64,000 nt of DNA from Bin18 sp965200355. GTDB lineage: Bacteria > Desulfobacterota > Binatia > Bin18. Within the stretch, counting starts at the first letter, position 1. Each line of letters begins with the position of its first letter. Below, piece by piece: positions 17,666-26,716 of the stretch. The notes under the pieces were generated by a model. It searched no databases. It was not told where the DNA came from and saw only the letters and a program-made list of their open reading frames with translations. A program made the translations under genes and the position numbers. The DNA is taken from assembly GCA_965200355.1 (NCBI GenBank), contig OZ241351.1, forward strand, positions 2,728,001-2,792,000, read 5' to 3'.

Positions 17666-18128
17666 AGAGACCGTGTCCGTTGGGTATCAGCTTGGACGTG
17701 GCCTGACCCCTGGTATGGTCCTCGGGCTGTGCGGCGACTTGGGCGCGGGCAAGACCTGCCTGGTGAAAGGCATAGCGGCTGGACTTGGGATTGCCCCTGA
17801 AACCATTACCAGCCCGACCTTTACTCTTGTGGCTGAGCATTATAGGGGAAGGGTGCCGTTGTACCATATTGACCTCTACCGGCTTGAAGGGCTGGAAGAC
17901 GACGAGGGCGGCTATGAGGAGTATCTCTTTGGGCAAGGTGTTGCGGTCATTGAGTGGTTTCCGTTTCTGCCGCGTGGCGTGCGTGAGGAGATAGAAGAAT
18001 ATCTGCTGATTGCGATTGAGTGCGGGTCGGGAGACGCGCGCACTTTGGTCCTGACTCCCTATGGCAAACGGTACGACTGGCTGCTGACCCAGCTAGAAGC
18101 TCTACGCCCAGAGAAGCATAGATGTTGA
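17643..18128 (+). CDS. tsaE: tRNA t6A biosynthesis ATPase TsaE
   Basis: 161 residues from ATG 17643 (tandem ATG 17643/17646; the frame is open further up inside nnrD). Helper ATPase of the TsaB-TsaD-TsaE complex that makes t6A37 on ANN-decoding tRNAs. Walker A GDLGAGKT, then TSPTFTLVAEHY, LYHIDLYRLEGLEDDE and a Trp motif VIEWFPFL are diagnostic. It overlaps nnrD upstream by 23 nt and lysC downstream by 7 nt, so the run is probably one operon. Confidence 0.94.
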   Translation: MMQTFSAEETVSVGYQLGRGLTPGMVLGLCGDLGAGKTCLVKGIAAGLGIAPETITSPTFTLVAEHYRGRVPLYHIDLYRLEGLEDDEGGYEEYLFGQGVAVIEWFPFLPRGVREEIEEYLLIAIECGSGDARTLVLTPYGKRYDWLLTQLEALRPEKHRC

Positions 18129-19345
18129 TTGTTCAGAAATACGGTGGCACGTCGGTCGGCTCGATGGACCGCATCCAGGACGTGGCTGAACGGGTGGCGG
18201 CGACGCGTAACGCTGGCCATCAGGTCATCGTCGTGCTGTCGGCGATGAGCGGTGAAACAAACCGCCTGCTCGCCCTGGCAGGCCAGATTACCGAGCAGCC
18301 CGATGCGCGGGAGAGCGACGTGCTTGTTTCCACGGGAGAACAGGTGGCGATTGCCCTGCTTGCCATGGCACTCAAAGAGAAAGGGGCTCCGGCGGTGTCG
18401 TTCCTGGGTCATCAGGTCCCAATCGAAACCGATGCGGCCTATGGGCGGGCACGGATTAAGCAGGTTCGGACACGACGCCTGTCAAACGCGCTCAAGGACG
18501 GCCATATCATTGTGACTGCCGGCTTCCAGGGCGTGAACGCCCAGCAGGATATCACCACCCTGGGACGGGGGGGGTCGGACACGACCGCGGTGGCGATTGC
18601 CGCAGCAGTACAGGCGGATGTGTGCGAGATTTATACCGATGTTGACGGTGTGTATAGTGCCGACCCACGCATCTGCTCCCAGGCCCATAAGCTGGAGCGT
18701 ATCTCTTATGATGAGATGCTTGAACTCGCCAGTTTAGGCGCGAAAGTGCTCCAAATCCGCTCAGTAGAATTTGCCAAGCGCTATCAAGTCCCGGTGCATG
18801 TCCGCTCAAGCTTTTCGCCGGACGAAGGGACATGGTTGGTGCCGGAGGATCACGGTATGGAAGAGGTGACAGTCTCGGGGGTCACGTCCGATCTGGATCA
18901 GGCGAAAATTACCCTGCTCCGTGTGCCTGACCGGCCAGGCTTAGCCGCCAAGCTATTCACGCCCATTGCGCAGGACAATATCGTTGTGGACATGATTATC
19001 CAGAATGCCAGCGCAGAGGAAAAGACGGATGTCACCTTTACGGTCCCGCGCGGGGATGTGCATAAGGCGCTTGAGCGGGTCAGAAATGTGGCCGCGGAGA
19101 TTGGGGCAGAGGATGTGGTCTCCGACACCGAAGTCGTCAAGGTCTCGATTGTCGGGCTCGGTATGCGCAGCCATGCTGGGGTTGCCGCCCGCATGTTTGA
19201 GGTGTTGGCCGCAGAAGGGATCAACATTCAGATGATTTCAACCTCGGAGATTAAGATCTCTATTGTGATTGCTGCCAAGTATGCCGAGTTAGCCGTCCGG
19301 GTCCTGCACGACGCCTTTATCTCCTCAGCCCCGCCAACGCGGTAG
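18122..19345 (+). CDS. lysC: Aspartate kinase
   Basis: 407 residues, monofunctional aspartokinase. N-terminal VQKYGGTSVGSMDRI is the nucleotide-binding start, with VVLSAMSGETNRL, GRGGSDTTAVAIAAA and YTDVDGVYSADPR in the kinase domain. Two C-terminal ACT domains (about 265-400, for example LLRVPDRPGLAAKLF and GVAARMFEVLAAEGINIQMI) imply feedback control by lysine and/or threonine. Makes aspartyl phosphate for Lys/Thr/Met/Ile synthesis; the next gene is cimA, another isoleucine-precursor enzyme. Confidence 0.96.
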   Translation: MLIVQKYGGTSVGSMDRIQDVAERVAATRNAGHQVIVVLSAMSGETNRLLALAGQITEQPDARESDVLVSTGEQVAIALLAMALKEKGAPAVSFLGHQVPIETDAAYGRARIKQVRTRRLSNALKDGHIIVTAGFQGVNAQQDITTLGRGGSDTTAVAIAAAVQADVCEIYTDVDGVYSADPRICSQAHKLERISYDEMLELASLGAKVLQIRSVEFAKRYQVPVHVRSSFSPDEGTWLVPEDHGMEEVTVSGVTSDLDQAKITLLRVPDRPGLAAKLFTPIAQDNIVVDMIIQNASAEEKTDVTFTVPRGDVHKALERVRNVAAEIGAEDVVSDTEVVKVSIVGLGMRSHAGVAARMFEVLAAEGINIQMISTSEIKISIVIAAKYAELAVRVLHDAFISSAPPTR

Positions 19346-19381
19346 AGACTCAAGACGGTCGGGAAAAGAGGGGAGAGGGTT

Positions 19382-20962
19382 ATGAACAAGACGCCCACGA
19401 TCACACTATACGACACAACCTTACGGGACGGGTGTCAGTCAGAGGATGTTTCGCTCACGCTGGATGACAAATTGCGCATTGCCGAAGAACTGGACGCCTT
19501 CGGGGTCCACTATATTGAGGGTGGCTGGCCGGGCTCGAACCCGCGCGACGAAGAATTTTTCGAGGCGGCTAAAAAGCTCGGTCTCAAGCAGGCCAGGATT
19601 GCGGCCTTTGGGTCTACCCGGCGGGTCAATAGCACCGCCGCGGACGACCTGAATATCCGCTTGCTCATCCAGGCGGCGAGTCCGGTGGTGACCATTGTGG
19701 GCAAGACCTGGGACCTCCACGTGCGGGACGACTTGCGCATCTCACAAGCGGCCAATATCGAAGTCATAGGTGATTCTATCGCCTATCTGAAACAGCGGGT
19801 CGATGAAGTGATTTTTGATGCCGAACACTTCTTTGACGGCTTCAAGGCCAACCCCAGCTATGCGCTGGAATGCCTCACCGCCGCGGCCCAGGCCGGCGCG
19901 GACGTGCTGGTATTATGCGATACCCGCGGCGGGAGTATGCCGCACGACATCCGGGCCGGTATGCAAGCCGCCTTTCAAATGGTTGAGACGCAACTTGGTA
20001 TTCACTGTCATAATGACTGTGAATTGGCCGTGGCCAACTCGCTCGCTGGGGTGGAAAGTGGGGCTGTCCAGGTCCAGGGAACGATTAACGGCTTTGGCGA
20101 GCGGTGTGGCAACGCCAACCTGTGTTCCGTCATTCCCAACCTGCAACTCAAGCTGGGCTATCGCTGTGTCGGTCCTCAGCAGCTCAAGCAACTCCCTCAA
20201 TTGTCTCGTCTGGTGTACGAACTGGCCAATATCGAGCCGAATAAACGCCAAGCCTATGTCGGCGCGAGTGCCTTTGCGCACAAGGGCGGCCTGCATGTGG
20301 CCGCGGTCCAGAAAAATCGTGAAACCTATGAACACCTGGACCCGGACCTGATAGGCAACACGCAACGTGTGCTGGTCTCCGACCTGTCCGGGCGGAGTAA
20401 TGTACTGTACAAAGCCAAGGAGTTCGGCCTGGATATAAAGAGCGCCGACCCGGCGGTCAAGCGCATTCTGAACGAGGTCAAGCAGCTTGAGCACTCCGGC
20501 TTTCAATACGAAGGGGCCGAGGCCTCATTTGAGCTCCTCATGCGCAAAGCCCTGAACGGCACGGTCCGTCATTTTCGCCTGATCGGGTTTCGGGTGATCG
20601 ACGAAAAACGGCAAGAAGAGGAGCCGCCGCTGTCTGAAGCCACCATCATGCTGGAAGGGCCGGACGGCCAGATAGAACATACCGCGGCCCAGGGCAACGG
20701 GCCGGTCAATGCGCTGGACCAAGCCTTGCGTAAAGCGCTGACTCAGTTCTACCCGCAGCTCGAATCGGTCGAACTGCACGACTATAAAGTCCGGGTTCTG
20801 GGCGCAGGCGAGGGGACCAGCGCCACGGTGCGCGTCCTGATTGAATCCGGTGATGAAACCGACCGGTGGGGCACCGTCGGTGTATCGCATAATGTCATAG
20901 AGGCAAGCTGGCAGGCGCTGGTGGACAGCATGGAGTTCAAGCTGCAAAAAGATACCAACTGA
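19382..20962 (+). CDS. cimA: (R)-citramalate synthase CimA
   Basis: 526 residues. DRE-TIM enzyme that condenses pyruvate and acetyl-CoA, a threonine-independent route to 2-oxobutyrate and isoleucine. The signature is YDTTLRDGCQSEDVSLTLDD; HFFDGFKANPSYALE and GIHCHNDCELAVANSLAGVE give the metal-binding histidines, and a C-terminal LeuA-type allosteric domain follows after about residue 390. Length and the IEGGWPGSNPRDEEFF stretch separate it from 2-isopropylmalate synthase. GAGAGGGTT precedes ATG 19382. Confidence 0.94.
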   Translation: MNKTPTITLYDTTLRDGCQSEDVSLTLDDKLRIAEELDAFGVHYIEGGWPGSNPRDEEFFEAAKKLGLKQARIAAFGSTRRVNSTAADDLNIRLLIQAASPVVTIVGKTWDLHVRDDLRISQAANIEVIGDSIAYLKQRVDEVIFDAEHFFDGFKANPSYALECLTAAAQAGADVLVLCDTRGGSMPHDIRAGMQAAFQMVETQLGIHCHNDCELAVANSLAGVESGAVQVQGTINGFGERCGNANLCSVIPNLQLKLGYRCVGPQQLKQLPQLSRLVYELANIEPNKRQAYVGASAFAHKGGLHVAAVQKNRETYEHLDPDLIGNTQRVLVSDLSGRSNVLYKAKEFGLDIKSADPAVKRILNEVKQLEHSGFQYEGAEASFELLMRKALNGTVRHFRLIGFRVIDEKRQEEEPPLSEATIMLEGPDGQIEHTAAQGNGPVNALDQALRKALTQFYPQLESVELHDYKVRVLGAGEGTSATVRVLIESGDETDRWGTVGVSHNVIEASWQALVDSMEFKLQKDTN

Positions 20963-20963
20963 T

Positions 20964-21947
20964 ATGGCCGAACAATCGAGATCCCTCGTCCACGCCGTCA
21001 TTGGCGGAGCGTTGATGGGGCTGGCCAATCTCGTGCCGGGTATCAGTGGCGGCACCATGCTGCTGATTACTGGCGTGTATCCTGGCTTTATTGGGGCCAT
21101 CGCTGAAGTCACGACCCTGCGCTGGCGTTGGCCGTCTGTGCTGCTGCTGGGGACGATAGGCGGAGCCGCGGCCCTGGCCATTCTGTTCCTGGCCGGCCCT
21201 GTCAAAACACTGGTGATGGCGCACCGCTGGATCATGTACAGCCTGTTCATCGGTCTCACGCTGGGGAGTGTGCCGCTCCTGTGGCATCTTGCCTGGCCGG
21301 TGTCGCGGGCCTTCTTCATCAGTGCCGGCGTCACGTTTGGGTTGATGGTCCTGCTCGCCCTTGGAACGCCGCCGGAAGCAGGAGACGAAGCGCTCGGGGC
21401 GCTCTTTCTGGCCGGCCTGGCCGGAGCCAGTGCGATGGTGCTCCCTGGCGTATCGGGCGGCTATCTCCTCCTCCTCCTCGGCCAATATGTGCCCATCCTC
21501 AGCAGTATAGAAAAACTGCGTCTGGGCCTGTTTGGAGCCGGTGAACAGGCCGGGGTGCATTGGCCCCTGGTTCACGAGGCGTTATGGGTTGTCATACCGG
21601 TCGGCTTTGGCGTAGTGGCCGGTATAGTTGGGGTCAGCAACCTCATCCGCTGGTTGCTGGAACACTATCGCACGGCCACGCTGGGTGCCCTGATGGGCTT
21701 GGTACTCGGCGCGCTTATTGGCCTGTGGCCCTTTCAGGCCAGCGTCTCCCCTCAGCTAGGAGAGCGGATACGCGGTCAGGTGGTCACCCTAGAAACACTA
21801 TCTCAGATTGAGGTCGAAGACTGGCCAGTCCGGTTGTTTCCGCCCAGCGCTGGGCAACTCGGCCTTGCGCTGGGGTTGATCGCTCTTGGCGCGGGCACAA
21901 CGCTGGGCCTGGACCGACTCAAGAACCACACCGCTCCGATACGGTGA
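20964..21947 (+). CDS. DUF368 membrane protein (undecaprenyl-phosphate translocase family)
   Basis: 327 residues, strongly hydrophobic with roughly eight to nine membrane helices. Two internal repeats carry the family signatures LVPGISGGTMLLITGVY and VLPGVSGGYLLLLLGQY. Members of DUF368 (PopT) have been shown to recycle undecaprenyl phosphate across the membrane; the assignment here is by family. Starts 1 nt after the cimA stop, so it is translationally coupled although functionally unrelated. Confidence 0.88.
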   Translation: MAEQSRSLVHAVIGGALMGLANLVPGISGGTMLLITGVYPGFIGAIAEVTTLRWRWPSVLLLGTIGGAAALAILFLAGPVKTLVMAHRWIMYSLFIGLTLGSVPLLWHLAWPVSRAFFISAGVTFGLMVLLALGTPPEAGDEALGALFLAGLAGASAMVLPGVSGGYLLLLLGQYVPILSSIEKLRLGLFGAGEQAGVHWPLVHEALWVVIPVGFGVVAGIVGVSNLIRWLLEHYRTATLGALMGLVLGALIGLWPFQASVSPQLGERIRGQVVTLETLSQIEVEDWPVRLFPPSAGQLGLALGLIALGAGTTLGLDRLKNHTAPIR

Positions 21948-21975
21948 GCCAATTTTTTACTGGCCTTCTTTTTTC

Positions 21976-22004
21976 TTGACAAAGCGGGGCGGGCGTCTGA
22001 CAAT
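21976..22004 (+). promoter_or_regulatory. Promoter for the LysM/M23 lipoprotein gene
   Basis: Perfect TTGACA at 21976-21981, 17-nt spacer, GACAAT at 21999-22004 (four of six consensus positions). About 70 nt upstream of the GTG start at 22079. Confidence 0.55.
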
Positions 22005-22078
22005 GGTCTATAGCGCGCTTGTATGGGCGTGAGTAGTGTTCGACAGGAAATAGTGTTCTCCAGGAAAGGGAAGAAGCA

Positions 22079-22816
22079 GTGTGGCGGTGGGGTGGAGTGG
22101 TCCTCGGCGTCTTCCTCTGTGTACTGGTCAGTCTTTCAGCCTGTTCCCGCACCCAGTACAGATATCACGTCGTTCGGCCCGGTGAGACGCTGTCCGAGAT
22201 CGGGTATGCGTATCGCATTCCGTATCAGGAGTTGGCGGCGCTGAATGGGATTGGCAATCCTGACCGCATCGCGGCTGGACAGCGCCTGCGTATGCCACAC
22301 GGGGCCAGATACAACAAGGCCAGAGCAGCAACGGCCCGGTCGTCTCGCTCCGGGCCGGACAAGAGGCCGGCTCAGAGCCCGTCCTCACCTCCGGGTTCCC
22401 TGCCTATTCCCAAAGATACGGACAAGCTTTTCAGTTGGCCGCTCAACGGCCGATTGACCTCCCATTTCGGCCCGCGTAATGGGAGCTTCCACGATGGTAT
22501 CGACATTGCCGCCCCAGCCGGCACCCCGGTCCGGGCAGCCGCGGCCGGGCGGGTCATCTTTAGCGACGCCTTACGCGGCTATGGCAATGTGGTGATTGTG
22601 AAGCACGCCAACGGCTTTACCACGGTCTACGCTCACCATCGCCGTAATCTGGTGCAAGATGGCCAAGCCGTCCAGCGCGGCGATATTATCGGCGAAGTTG
22701 GAGAAACCGGCCGGGTCACGGGCCCGAGCTTACACTTTGAGGTCCGCAGTGGTAAAAATGCCCGCAACCCGCTCCACTATTTGCATCCTGTGCGCCACGC
22801 GACGCAGCGAAAATAA
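22079..22816 (+). CDS. LysM and M23 peptidase-domain lipoprotein (NlpD-like)
   Basis: 245 residues. A signal peptide ends in the lipobox LSAC near residue 21. LysM domain at about 27-72 (YHVVRPGETLSEIGYAYRIP to AAGQRLRMP), a low-complexity linker, and an M23 domain from about 117. Zinc-site motif 1 is HDGIDIAAPAGTPV (HxxxD), and YAHHRR and LHFEVR are the downstream motifs. All catalytic positions look intact, unlike degenerate NlpD activators. Role: cell-wall hydrolase or amidase activator at the envelope. GTG start with AGGAAAGGGAAG upstream. Confidence 0.9.
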   Translation: MWRWGGVVLGVFLCVLVSLSACSRTQYRYHVVRPGETLSEIGYAYRIPYQELAALNGIGNPDRIAAGQRLRMPHGARYNKARAATARSSRSGPDKRPAQSPSSPPGSLPIPKDTDKLFSWPLNGRLTSHFGPRNGSFHDGIDIAAPAGTPVRAAAAGRVIFSDALRGYGNVVIVKHANGFTTVYAHHRRNLVQDGQAVQRGDIIGEVGETGRVTGPSLHFEVRSGKNARNPLHYLHPVRHATQRK

Positions 22817-22854
22817 GACCGGACGAAGACACACGCGCGATTGAGGAGACATGT

Positions 22855-23376
22855 ATGCTGGACTTGAAAACGTTTATTCGTGAGGTCCCGGATTTTCCAA
22901 AACCGGGCATCCTCTTTAAAGATATTACGCCCTTACTCAGCCATGGGCCGGCCTGGCAGCAGGCCATAGACCAACTCGTCGCCCGGTATCGCAACAAAAT
23001 TGATGTGGTCCTGGGGATTGAATCGCGTGGGTTTGTTTTGAGTGCGGCTCTGGCCTACGCCTTGGGCTGTGGCCATACCTTGGTGCGGAAATCCGGCAAG
23101 CTGCCGGCAGCAACCTTTGCGGCCGGCTATGAACTTGAGTATGGAACAGACGCGGTAGAGATTCATCAGGACGCCTTTCCGCCACACAGTCGCGTCTTGC
23201 TGCTCGACGATCTCTTAGCAACCGGTGGCACCGCCCAAGCCGCGGTGTCGCTGGTGGAACAACTCCACGCCGGCAGTGTCGAAACCGCCTTCCTGATAGA
23301 GCTGTCCTTTCTGGGTGGTCGAGAGCGCCTCGCCCCCCATGCGGTCTTTTCATTGATTCAATATGACGGAGCATGA
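22855..23376 (+). CDS. apt: Adenine phosphoribosyltransferase
   Basis: 173 residues, the usual APT length. N-terminal VPDFPKPGILFKDITPLL, GIESRGFVLSAALAYALG and the PRPP loop LLLDDLLATGGTAQAA are diagnostic. Salvages adenine to AMP. ATG 22855 has GAGGAG 7 nt upstream. Confidence 0.95.
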   Translation: MLDLKTFIREVPDFPKPGILFKDITPLLSHGPAWQQAIDQLVARYRNKIDVVLGIESRGFVLSAALAYALGCGHTLVRKSGKLPAATFAAGYELEYGTDAVEIHQDAFPPHSRVLLLDDLLATGGTAQAAVSLVEQLHAGSVETAFLIELSFLGGRERLAPHAVFSLIQYDGA

Positions 23377-23443
23377 GCGCTCCGGTCAGCGGTGCGCCCG
23401 CAGCCGCCACCCCCCCGAGCTGTGCTGAAAGGATAATGCCTAC

Positions 23444-24310
23444 GTGGCAGCCTATGGTCTCCTTTTTGGTGTGGTGTGTTTATGGGCAACGAACTTCCCG
23501 GCCGGGAAGTTCATGCTGGGTGCGATTGGCCCGCTGACCTTGATCGCTATCCGCACGGTTGTCGGGGCGGTGCTCTTGACGCTCATGGGCTGGAAGTCGC
23601 AGCCCGACTGGTGGGCTGAACTCCGAAAAGACCTGAAAAGTACGGCCGTGATGACGCTCACCGGCGTGATTGGAGCTGGCACGCTTTTTTACATCGGCCT
23701 GAAGACGACATCCGCCTCGAATGCGGGTATTATTGCGGCCTCCACTCCCATGTGGGTCGCTCTTTTTTCCTGGGCCTTCTTAAAGGAGCAGCTTTCCCTC
23801 ACCAATGTCTCGGGCATCCTGCTGTCCTTTGCCGGCCTTGTTGCCATTATGTGTCAGGGCTCGCTGGCTATCCTTTTTGAGATGTCTTTGAATTGGGGAG
23901 ATTTATATATCCTGCTCGGTCAACTCAGCTGGTCGTCGTATACCGTCTATAGTCGGGTCGCGCTGGCCCATCGTTCGGCAGCCGCGGCAACGGCGAGTTC
24001 GTATATCGCTGGGACCTTTATCCTGGTCCCGCTCTGTTTCATCGAAGCGCCGTTCAGCGCCGGCTTTCATTTTTCTCCCCTCACCCTGATCGCCCTTGGC
24101 TATCTCTCGGTGCTGTCGCCGCTGACGAATCTCCTCTACTACCAGGCCCTGACCAGAGTGAGTCCCCACCGGGCCGCGGTGTTTATGAACCTCATCCCGA
24201 TTATTGTGATGATCTCGTCCGTCATTTTTCTGGGAGAACAGATCACCTGGGTACAGATCATCGGCACTGCCTGCGTGATCGGTGGCGTCGTGCTCACGAC
24301 AAAGCAGTGA
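23444..24310 (+). CDS. EamA/DMT-family transporter
   Basis: 288 residues with about ten membrane helices in two EamA repeats. The first begins LLFGVVCLWATNFPAGKFM; the second includes LLGQLSWSSYTVYSRVALA and ends with MISSVIFLGEQITWVQIIG. GTG start 23444 preceded by AAAGGA. Probably an exporter or permease of small metabolites; the substrate cannot be read. Confidence 0.88.
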   Translation: MAAYGLLFGVVCLWATNFPAGKFMLGAIGPLTLIAIRTVVGAVLLTLMGWKSQPDWWAELRKDLKSTAVMTLTGVIGAGTLFYIGLKTTSASNAGIIAASTPMWVALFSWAFLKEQLSLTNVSGILLSFAGLVAIMCQGSLAILFEMSLNWGDLYILLGQLSWSSYTVYSRVALAHRSAAAATASSYIAGTFILVPLCFIEAPFSAGFHFSPLTLIALGYLSVLSPLTNLLYYQALTRVSPHRAAVFMNLIPIIVMISSVIFLGEQITWVQIIGTACVIGGVVLTTKQ

Positions 24311-24401
24311 GTCGGCGTCACCGATGCTTCAAAAGACACGGGGACGCACAGGTGCTTGCAGGGAGAGTCGCCGATCAGCTACACCAACAGGGGAGCAAAT
24401 T

Positions 24402-25073
24402 ATGCAAGAACCTTCTCGTCCAGTTGACGTGCAAAAGCTTCGCCGAGCGAAGCGTTCACGAGACAATCTGATCAAGGGAACGGCGCGGCTCCTGCTGATT
24501 ATTTTCGGCACGACCACCCTGCTGCGGTTCTTTGGGCCGGGTGCCGTTCTGTGGCTGGCGGGTGGTATTGGGGTCTGGTTGCTCATCAGCGCTTTTACGC
24601 GGCGGCGGCCCAGTGCGGTTGAACGCTCCCGCCAGGCCGAAGTGTTCCGGCTGGTTGAGCGTGAGCAGATGGAGGGCGTGGAGTTCTTGGAACAGGCCCT
24701 TGGTGTTCTCCAGTCGCAAGGATATGAAGCGCAGATACTGCCCGTGTCCGATGACTCGGCAACCTATCTCCAGCTTGTCAGAGGCGACGAACGGGTCTGG
24801 TGTCTGGTTGAAGATGGGCCCGTGGATGAAGCGGTGATTGACGCGGCCCGTGAGACATTGAAAAAAACCGACTGTAACCAGGTCATGGTCCTGAGTCCGC
24901 ACAAATCGCCACCCCAGGTACAGGTGGCGGCCTTGCAGCAGGGCGTCGTGCTGATTGACCAGGACGAGTTTCTGAGATTGCGGTCCTTGCAAGTGAAGGG
25001 ACACCGCGTGCACGCCTTCCGCTCTGGGGGCGCGTCCCACACCTCGCCCCGCCTCCCTCGCCGCAGACGCTAG
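24402..25073 (+). CDS. Membrane-anchored Mrr-like restriction endonuclease-fold protein
   Basis: 223 residues from ATG 24402 (GGGGAG upstream). After a basic N-terminus, one or two membrane segments (about 25-65, LLLIIFGTTTLLRFFGPGAV and LWLAGGIGVWLLISAF) precede a soluble domain. It has an FLEQALGVLQSQGYEAQILP start and continues as an Mrr-like fold (VWCLVEDGPVDEAVIDAARE, QVMVLSPHKSP). The usual D-QxK catalytic signature is not clear, so nuclease activity is doubtful. Basic C-terminal tail SPRLPRRRR. Function unknown. Confidence 0.6.
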   Translation: MQEPSRPVDVQKLRRAKRSRDNLIKGTARLLLIIFGTTTLLRFFGPGAVLWLAGGIGVWLLISAFTRRRPSAVERSRQAEVFRLVEREQMEGVEFLEQALGVLQSQGYEAQILPVSDDSATYLQLVRGDERVWCLVEDGPVDEAVIDAARETLKKTDCNQVMVLSPHKSPPQVQVAALQQGVVLIDQDEFLRLRSLQVKGHRVHAFRSGGASHTSPRLPRRRR

Positions 25074-25092
25074 TCGGCCGCGGGGTGTCGTC

Positions 25093-25635
25093 ATGTTGAC
25101 CTTTATCTCCGGCAATACACATAAAGTCAGGGAATGCGAACGTCTGCTCGGTGCGACGCTGGCGTATGAGTCGTTACCGCTCGACGAAATTCAGTCTATT
25201 GACCCCCTGCCAGTCGTCAAGCACAAAGCCCGTCTGGCCTACGCCGCGCTTCACCGTCCTGTTCTCGTTGAAGACACGAGTCTGGCCTTTGCTGCCTGGA
25301 ATGGACTGCCCGGCGCCCTAATCAAATGGTTCCTCAGCAGCCTGGGCACCGAGGGCCTGTGCCGGCTGATGCGGGCGGAAACGAATCGGGCGGCAACGGC
25401 CACCACGCTGTTTGGCTATTGTGATGGTGCCAGCCTGCGCACCTTTGCCGGAACAGTGCAGGGCGCGATTCTCGATCATCCGCAGGGCACGGCGGGTTTT
25501 GGCTGGGATGCGATTTTTCAGCCAGCAACGAGTGATCTCAGCTTTGCCGAAATGAGTGCGGCGGAAAAAGATCGCTTCTCTATGCGGCGCAAAGCGCTTG
25601 AGGCATTCCGCGCCTCGGGTTTGCTGGCCGGCTGA
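25093..25635 (+). CDS. rdgB: Inosine/xanthosine triphosphate pyrophosphatase (HAM1/RdgB family)
   Basis: 180 residues. N-terminal FISGNTHKVRECERLL, VEDTSLAFAAWNGLPGALIKW and GFGWDAIFQP are the family signatures. The short form and FISGNTHK start resemble the archaeal/eukaryotic ITPase branch more than E. coli RdgB. Removes non-canonical purine nucleoside triphosphates. Ends 28 nt before the squalene synthase gene. Confidence 0.92.
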   Translation: MLTFISGNTHKVRECERLLGATLAYESLPLDEIQSIDPLPVVKHKARLAYAALHRPVLVEDTSLAFAAWNGLPGALIKWFLSSLGTEGLCRLMRAETNRAATATTLFGYCDGASLRTFAGTVQGAILDHPQGTAGFGWDAIFQPATSDLSFAEMSAAEKDRFSMRRKALEAFRASGLLAG

Positions 25636-25663
25636 GGCGTTGACCTGCAAGAGTCTGACGCGT

Positions 25664-26716
25664 ATGGTGGGCAGGCGCTCCGTTGAAAACAGGCTGCTGT
25701 TCGACCTCCTGCCGCAGGTGAGTCGCTCCTTTTCCTTGAGTGTCCGTATTCTTCCCAAAGCGCTCCAACGGCCGATTGGTCTGGCCTATTTGTTCTGCCG
25801 GGCCGCGGACACCATAGCAGATACCCGCCTCGTTCCACCCGCCAGCCGCTTGGAACGTCTACAGGACTATCGCGCGGCCTTTGCCGAGCAGAACCTGGCG
25901 ATTTGTCAGACTTTGGAGACCGAGCTTGGGCCGCGCCAAGACAATCCTGCCGAGCGTCTTTTGCTTTCCAGCCTCGGGCCGTGCTTTTCGTGTCTGGACG
26001 CGCTTGACCCGCACGACCAAGCCCATATCCGCACGCTGGTCTTAACTCTGACTCAGGGGATGCAGATGGATCTGACGGTTTTCCCATCCGAAGAGGAAGG
26101 ACGGGTTGGCGTGCTTGAAACGCGGGCCGACCTGGACCGCTACACTTATTTTGTGGCCGGCTGTGTCGGCGAATTCTGGACGAAAATTTCTCTGGCGCAT
26201 GTCGCCTCGCTGCAAGACTGGAAGGCCGAGGACATGCTGGCGCGGGCAGTCCGATTTGGCAAAGGGTTGCAACTCACCAATATCCTGCGCGACCTCGCCC
26301 ACGACCTGCGGATTGGACGCTGCTATCTCCCCCGGACCGACCTGCTTGCCGTCGGGGTAGAACCCGAACATCTGCGCGGAGTAGACCGGCTGGCAACCAT
26401 GCAGAAGGTCCAGCCGCTGCTGAACGAGTTGCTGGCGACCGCCCTGAGCCACTATCAAGCAGGCTGGAACTATACCCAGGCCATACCCAGACGCGAGTGG
26501 CAACTGCGCCTGGCCTGCGCCTGGCCTTTACTCATTGGTGCCGCCACCGTCCGCCGGCTGCGTGAAGCGGACCTGCTCGACCCGGTCGTCCGGGTGAAAA
26601 TTCCACGGCCCCGCCTCTATGGCCTCCTCCTCGGCACTCTGGTGACGGTCTGGTCAAATCGGGCGCTGACACGCCACTACCAGGCTCTTGGCCTTTCGAG
26701 TCAGGGTCTGAACTGA
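25664..26716 (+). CDS. Squalene/phytoene synthase family protein, probably squalene synthase
   Basis: 350 residues from ATG 25664; TTG 25640 is an upstream option and the frame is open to 25556 inside the ITPase gene. The first substrate-magnesium motif is CRAADTIAD (DxxxD) near residue 50. The second is NILRDLAHDLRIGRCYLP near 205. VSRSFSLSVRILP at the start matches head-to-head prenyl synthases. A hydrophobic C-terminus (GLLLGTLVTVW) suggests membrane association. A single full-length protein rather than an HpnC/HpnD pair favours squalene synthase. Its stop overlaps the next start by one base. Confidence 0.87.
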   Translation: MVGRRSVENRLLFDLLPQVSRSFSLSVRILPKALQRPIGLAYLFCRAADTIADTRLVPPASRLERLQDYRAAFAEQNLAICQTLETELGPRQDNPAERLLLSSLGPCFSCLDALDPHDQAHIRTLVLTLTQGMQMDLTVFPSEEEGRVGVLETRADLDRYTYFVAGCVGEFWTKISLAHVASLQDWKAEDMLARAVRFGKGLQLTNILRDLAHDLRIGRCYLPRTDLLAVGVEPEHLRGVDRLATMQKVQPLLNELLATALSHYQAGWNYTQAIPRREWQLRLACAWPLLIGAATVRRLREADLLDPVVRVKIPRPRLYGLLLGTLVTVWSNRALTRHYQALGLSSQGLN